DNA of 64,000 nucleotides from positions 224,001 to 288,000 of the forward strand of contig JAPDFW010000066.1 in the NCBI GenBank assembly GCA_028826165.1, read 5' to 3'. The translations under genes and the position numbers were made by a program. Shown piece after piece: positions 60,201 to 64,000 of the stretch; within the stretch, counting starts at the first letter, position 1; each line of letters starts with the position of its first letter. Under the pieces are notes generated by a model. It saw only the letters and a list, made by a program, of their open reading frames with translations. It did no database searches and was not told the origin of the DNA. The stretch comes from Anaeramoeba ignava (Eukaryota > Metamonada > Anaeramoebidae).

Positions 60201-60380
60201 ATTTGTTCTTCTTATTGAATTTTGTTTTTCTTTATTTTGTTTTTCATTTGATTTTTGATTTTGTTTTTCTTTGTTTTGTTTTTCTTTTGTTGAATTTGTT
60301 TTTTTTTGTGGTTTTTTTTCTTCTTTTTTATTTGTTTCTTTATTTGAATTTTTTGATTTATTTTGATTTTTTGAACTCAT
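54271..60380 (-). CDS. Dynamin family GTPase with PH domain and GED
   Basis: Seen: ten exons, 60109-60380, 59891-59992, 59406-59473, 59135-59335, 58233-58385, 57800-58053, 55833-55958, 55565-55763, 54908-55492 and 54271-54821, totalling 837 codons with consistent phases. A Lys/Gln/Asn-rich N-terminal extension precedes [12 protein letters not shown]. GTPase motifs are [12 protein letters not shown] (G1), LIDLPGVTK (G3) and [10 protein letters not shown] (G4), with [18 protein letters not shown] as in all dynamins. Then come the stalk, a PH domain ([20 protein letters not shown] to LKTWCSSL) with a Lys-rich insert split by intron 9, and a GED ([20 protein letters not shown] to the end). No proline-rich tail. 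Known: dynamins constrict and cut membranes in endocytosis or organelle division, and the PH domain binds phosphoinositides. Intron 8 (72 nt) has no in-frame stop, so retention would add 24 residues. Confidence 0.93.
55959..57799 (-). repeat. Dynamin intron 6, about 43-bp tandem repeats
   Basis: 1,841 bp. The main unit is TTTATAAATAAATATCAATA followed by TTATTTAAAATATAAAATAT, with degenerate copies in the centre (56,760-57,120 and 57,400-57,600) and well-kept copies at both ends. Donor GTTGATATTT, acceptor TTTTAATAG. No gene. Confidence 0.85.
58386..59134 (-). repeat. Dynamin intron 4, TTTGAA/TTTGAT repeats
   Basis: About 750 bp of hexamers GAATTT and GATTTT between donor GTATGCTTTC and acceptor TTATTAAAG. 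Several frames are open, but composition is repeat-only. Confidence 0.8.
59474..59890 (-). repeat. Dynamin intron 2, (AATTTT)n
   Basis: Long runs of AATTTT hexamers with a few TATAAATGAATTT interruptions. The donor is GTAAAAATAA and the acceptor ATTATAAATAG. No gene. Confidence 0.8.
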
Positions 60381-60500
60381 TTTAAAATTTAAAATTAAAT
60401 GAATAAAAATGAATAAAAATGAATAAAAATGAAAAAATGAAAAAATGAAAAAATGAAAAAATGAAAAAATGAAAAAATGAAAAAAAAATGTTTTTTATTC
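60381..60500 (-). promoter_or_regulatory. Dynamin promoter with tandem CATTTTT units
   Basis: Just before the dynamin ATG, the coding strand has about six copies of TTTTTTCA followed by three of TTTTTATTCA. This is an amplified version of the CATTTTT tract seen at most starts here. Confidence 0.5.
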
Positions 60501-60588
60501 CAATTTTTTTTCTTATCAAAAATCCAAAAAAAAAAAGAAAAATCATTTAGAAATCAATTTGGAAATCAATTTAAAAATCAATTTGGAA

Positions 60589-61023
60589 TTATTTGAAGTT
60601 AATTGATAATTTCGTTTTTTCTTCTTTTTTCTCTTCTTCTTTTTTTGGAATTGTTATTGAAAGAAATCCATCTTCAAAAGAAGCATCAGATTTTTCAATT
60701 TCAGCTAATTCTGGAAGTCTAAAAGATTGCTTGAAACTTGAATAACTTCTTTCACATCTAACTCTCTTTTCTTTTTCATCTTCTTTCTCTTCTTTTTTTA
60801 CTTCATGTTCTCCAAAAATTGTTAACATTCTTGATTCTTTATCAAATTCAATGTTAATTGATTCTTTTGGAATATGAATTTTTCCTGAAATTTGAATTTC
60901 TTTTTCTGTTTCTTTTATTCCAAGTTGTGCAAATGATTTTGTTTTTCTTTCCAAATTTGAAATCCATAAAGGTTCTTCTTTATCAAAAACTGAAAATAAA
61001 GAAGGAAATCTAATAATTGACAT
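60589..61023 (-). CDS. Small heat shock protein (alpha-crystallin/HSP20)
   Basis: Seen: a single exon of 144 aa. Residues about 40-130 form the alpha-crystallin beta-sandwich: EIQISGKIHIPKESINIEFD, RMLTIFGEHEVKKEEK, YSSFKQSFRLPELAEIEKSD and ASFEDGFLSITIPKKEE. The AxxxxGxLxITIPK strand of the family is clear. A charged Lys/Glu insert lies between strands, and the tail is Lys/Glu-rich and ends in Leu-Ser-Ile-Asn-Phe-Lys. Known: these are ATP-independent holdase chaperones forming oligomers that bind unfolded proteins under stress. A hydrophobic N-terminal arm (FPSLFSVF, then EPLWISNL) is typical. Upstream direct repeats at 61143-61192 may be stress-regulatory. Confidence 0.9.
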   Translation of the reverse strand: MSIIRFPSLFSVFDKEEPLWISNLERKTKSFAQLGIKETEKEIQISGKIHIPKESINIEFDKESRMLTIFGEHEVKKEEKEDEKEKRVRCERSYSSFKQSFRLPELAEIEKSDASFEDGFLSITIPKKEEEKKEEKTKLSINFK

Positions 61024-61142
61024 TTTTTGTTTTAATAATTAAAAATCAAAAATTTAAAATTTAAAAAGTAAAAAAAAAGTAAAAAAAAATTTGTGGAATG
61101 AAAAAAATGCAAAAAAAAATTTTTTCTTTTCTTTTATTTACT

Positions 61143-61192
61143 TTTTTTCGTAATATCCTTGAAAGAAAAGTTTTTTTTTCGTAAGAGCCTTG
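61143..61192 (-). promoter_or_regulatory. Direct repeats upstream of the HSP20 gene
   Basis: Two copies of a TTTTTTCGTAA-x(4)-CTTGA type element lie 31 bp apart on the top strand, 120-170 bp before the HSP20 start. On the gene's strand copy one reads TTCAAGGATATTACGAAA, which fits TTCnnGAAnnTTCnnGAA only loosely (9 of 12 positions). It could be a degenerate heat-shock element. Confidence 0.35.
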
Positions 61193-61204
61193 ATTATTTA
61201 TTTA

Positions 61205-61965
61205 TTTTTTTTAATTAATAAAATATAATTATTTTTAAATTAAAAAGTATTCTTTTAATAATAAATTTATTAATAAAAATATATTTTAAATTTATTTTCA
61301 AATTAAATATTAATTCAAAACTATTTAAAAAATTGAATATAAATTAAATCAAAATATTTATTAATAAAATATAATTATTTTTAAATTAAAAAGTATTATT
61401 TCAATAATAAAATTATTAATAAAAATATATTTTAAATTTATTTTCAAATTAAATATTAATTCAAAACTATTTAAAAAATTGAATATAAATTAAATCAAAA
61501 TATTTATTAATAAAATATAATTATTTTTAAATTAAAAAGTATTATTTTAATAATAAAATTATTAATAAAAATATTTTTAAATTTATTTTCAAATTAAATA
61601 TTAAATCAAAACTATTTAAAAAATTGAATATAAATTAAATCAAAATATTTATAAATAAAATATAATTATTTTTAAATTAAAAAGTATTCTTTTAATAATG
61701 AAAATATTAATAAAAATATATTTTAAATTTATTTTCAAATTAAATATTAATTCAAAACTATTTAAAAAATTGAATATAAATTAAATCAAAATATTTATAA
61801 ATAAAATATAATTATTTTTAAATTAAAAAGTATTATTTTAATAATAAATTTATTAATAAAAATATATTTTAAATTTATTTCTAAATTAAATATTAAATCA
61901 AAACTATTTAAAAAACTAAATATAAATTAAATCAAAATATTTATAAATAAAATATCCAAAAAATT
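61205..61965. repeat. 146-bp tandem array, five copies
   Basis: The marker AAAATATAATTATTTTTAAA recurs at about 61220, 61366, 61512, 61657 and 61803, a period of 145-146 bp. Copies differ by a few bases. AT-only; no gene. It separates HSP20 from the BTB-TLDc gene. Confidence 0.88.
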
Positions 61966-62087
61966 TAATAGAATTTAATAATAAATTATCAGGATTTGTT
62001 TCCTATTTATTGATTTGAAGAAATTTAATTTGATTGAAAATAAATTAAAATAGAATTCAATTTATCAAAAAATGAATAAAAAAGTTT

Positions 62088-63555
62088 TTAAATGAAAAAA
62101 GTTTCAAGTTCATCAACAACCCATTTATCATAAGAACCAGCTAAATAACTTTTAGCTTCATTTGTATTAAAAGTAATTCCATTATGTAGATTATATCTAG
62201 AACCAAAATTTGAATAACCTGGTTGTAAATTGTGATATAGATTCCAATCACAATCATTAGCTCCAAAAGCAGGACCTAAATCTGGATAATAATGAAGAGC
62301 CAAATCCTCTTTGCCTGTTTGAATCATGAACTTCTCAGATTTTCTATCCCTTTTATCATTTCTTAATGAAAAAATAAATGCATTTGAATCTTTAATTCTT
62401 CCCCAACCAGTTCCACTATCAAAACTCCATTTTGATTTATCATTTGTCCATCCAACTTGAGTAAATCCTCCAAAAATAAAATTATCTTTTGTTTTGATAA
62501 TAACTAATGTTTTTCCTTTATCATCAACTGCTTTATGCCAATTTTGAGGAGAAAATCCATCTCTTTTTGTTGAAAATCCTAATTTCATTCTAGAAAAGAA
62601 ATCATTATCATTTATCCATTCTTTTAATTTCTTCATATACTCTTTTTCTTCAATAATTTCTGAAGAATTTAATTTCATTCTTGGGTTGAAAATAAACAAA
62701 TTTTGTTTTTCAATAAATTGAATTAATTCTTTTTCATTTTCATCATTTTGAAGTTTTTGGAATTGAATTAATTTTTGTGAAATTTGTTTTGGAATTAAAT
62801 CTTGTTTTAAAATGTCTTTAAGTTCTTGTTTTGAGAAATCAATAAATCTTATTTTATCAATAATATTTGAAATTTGATTTTGAAATTTTTCTTTTTCTTC
62901 TTTATTCAATTCTTTTTCTTGATTAATATTTGATTTATGTTTTCCCCATTTTATTATTGATTGAAAAAGTTCAAATTCATTTGTTAAAATATCATCATTT
63001 GATAATATTGAATTTAAATGATTTTCTTCAAGTTCAAGAAAAAATGAAGTTTTGATAAATTCATTAAAATTTTCTAAAATAAATTGATAAGAAAAATCAA
63101 ATAATTGATTGAAATTCATTGTTTCAGATAATTTAAGAACATCAACAATAGTTTCAATTTGTAAATTGTTTTTGATAAATTTTGAAGAAAATTCAATTAA
63201 TTCATCAATTAAATATTTTGATGAAAAAATTAAAATTTCAATAGCATTTTCTAAATTAATTTCAATCTTTTCCTGAATAAAAATAATTCAAAATTGGAAA
63301 TAGAATTGAACTTGAAACATCTTTTAGAATTAATTTATTTTCTTGATATTCTTTCATTTTTGAATTGAAAAGAGATTCAAAATATTCACTTCTTGAAGAA
63401 AGAATTGATTTATGAGTTTTAAATGAAATTTGGTTTTGTTCACAAATTATTTCAAAATCAAAATAACTTTCTTCTTCTTTTTCATTTTGATTTTGGTTTT
63501 GGAATAAATTTTTTAAATCATTTGAAAGTTTTTCTAAATTTAAATAATTTTCCAT
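62088..63555 (-). CDS. BTB-BACK-TLDc domain protein 2 (one frame break)
   Basis: Seen: 63262-63555 encodes a BTB domain (YFDFEIICEQNQISFKTHKS, then YFESLFNSKMKEYQENKL and FYSGK). The next frame, from about 63270 down to 62088, gives EINLENAIEILIFSSKYL, a BACK-like region, and a complete TLDc domain: LGFSTKRDGFSPQNWHKAVD, FIFGGFTQVGW, YYPDLGPAFG and a terminal WVVDELETFF. The break at about 63262-63270 (GGAAAAGATTGAAATT) is one base. Known: BTB-BACK proteins often recruit cullin-3; TLDc domains appear in OXR1/NCOA7-type V-ATPase regulators. This copy keeps a clean TLDc without the Lys/Glu insert of the paralogue at 17437-19064. Confidence 0.82.
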
Positions 63556-63630
63556 TTTAAATAAAAAAATGAAAAGAAAGAAAAAAATGAAAAATGATTT
63601 TTGATTTTAATTTCATTGATAATTTCTTGT

Positions 63631-63945
63631 TTAAAAAATTAAGCATTTTTCTTTCTTTTCTTTCTTTTTAATTTGATTTTGATTTTGATTTTGATTATTA
63701 AATTTTTTAATTAATAAATCAAATAAATTTGGATTTGTTTGGTTTAATTGAAAATAATCAATTCCAATTTTAATTTCATCAATAATTTCTTTTGTAATTT
63801 GAATTTCATTTTTAATTTGATTTGAATAAATCCAATATTCAAATATTTGAAATGATTTATCACTTAATTCACTATAATCTGTAACTTTATTTGATTTATC
63901 TTCAGTTACAGATAAAAACATTCCTCGATATAATTCACTTCTCAT
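63631..63945 (-). CDS. BTB protein, 3' exon (extends past right edge)
   Basis: Seen: an open frame of 104 codons ending at 63631. It begins RSELYRGMFLSVTEDKSNKV then TDYSELSDKSFQIFEYWIYS, the second half of a BTB/POZ fold, then helices and a Gln/Asn and Lys-rich tail. The first half of the BTB is missing, so the ATG at 63945 is unlikely to be the true start. TGAG at 63941-63944 on the coding strand may be a splice acceptor. Upstream exons would lie beyond 64000. It differs from the two BTB-BACK-TLDc genes and lacks TLDc in this window. Confidence 0.55.
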   Translation of the reverse strand: MRSELYRGMFLSVTEDKSNKVTDYSELSDKSFQIFEYWIYSNQIKNEIQITKEIIDEIKIGIDYFQLNQTNPNLFDLLIKKFNNQNQNQNQIKKKEKKEKCLIF

Positions 63946-64000
63946 TATTAATATTAATTTGGGAAATTTATATTGTTTTTCTTTTCTTTCAATTATAAAA

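Overview
The window looks like nuclear DNA of a very AT-rich protist. Genes carry short GT-AG introns with AT-only interiors, proteins contain poly-Asn/Gln/Lys tracts, introns and spacers are filled with simple tandem repeats, and the standard code fits (TAA and TGA stops are both used). BTB-BACK-TLDc proteins, a Furry protein, a BEACH protein and a PH-type dynamin suit a free-living amoeboid eukaryote (an anaeramoebid or dictyostelid-like cell is my guess). The sequence alone does not name the lineage. Gene models were built by hand from reading-frame continuity and splice-site phase.

Layout. 1-7492 (-): 5' part of a giant WDFY3/LvsA-like BEACH gene running off the left edge. 7599-17132 (-): Furry/Tao3/Mor2-like gene, three exons, about 2,870 aa. 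17437-19064 (-): BTB-BACK-TLDc gene. 19504-21205 (+): ornithine decarboxylase antizyme-like gene. 21.4-24.9 kb: satellite-like repeats holding two identical intron-containing tRNA-Ser(UGA) genes. 24908-27322 (-): seven-exon USP10/Ubp3-like deubiquitinase with a U12-type AT-AC intron. 27434-31254 (+): SF3B3/DDB1/CPSF1-family protein. 31.26-32.5 kb: 24-bp repeats. 32632-44451 (-): RPB1, the largest subunit of RNA polymerase II, six exons, with two inteins in its catalytic centre and a C-terminal domain of 26 octads. 44649-46883 (+): COG2. 46983-49623 (+): membrane-anchored coiled-coil protein. 50241-50894 (+): P-loop NTPase. 50986-51990 (-): cyclin. 52257-54148 (+): PAS protein with a myristoylation-type N-terminus. 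54271-60380 (-): ten-exon dynamin with PH domain. 60589-61023 (-): small heat shock protein. 61.2-61.97 kb: 146-bp tandem array. 62088-63555 (-): second BTB-BACK-TLDc gene. 63631 to the right edge (-): 3' exon of another BTB protein.

The genes are not an operon or pathway. They are mostly housekeeping genes of transcription, splicing or mRNA processing, membrane traffic and morphogenesis. The most notable locus is RPB1: one intein sits directly before the NADFDGD metal-binding loop and the other inside the trigger loop, so the primary product cannot be catalytic until both are removed. Several conserved genes also carry single-nucleotide frame breaks, many in homopolymers or simple repeats, while Furry and BEACH read cleanly for kilobases. 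Sequencing or assembly indels are the simplest explanation.
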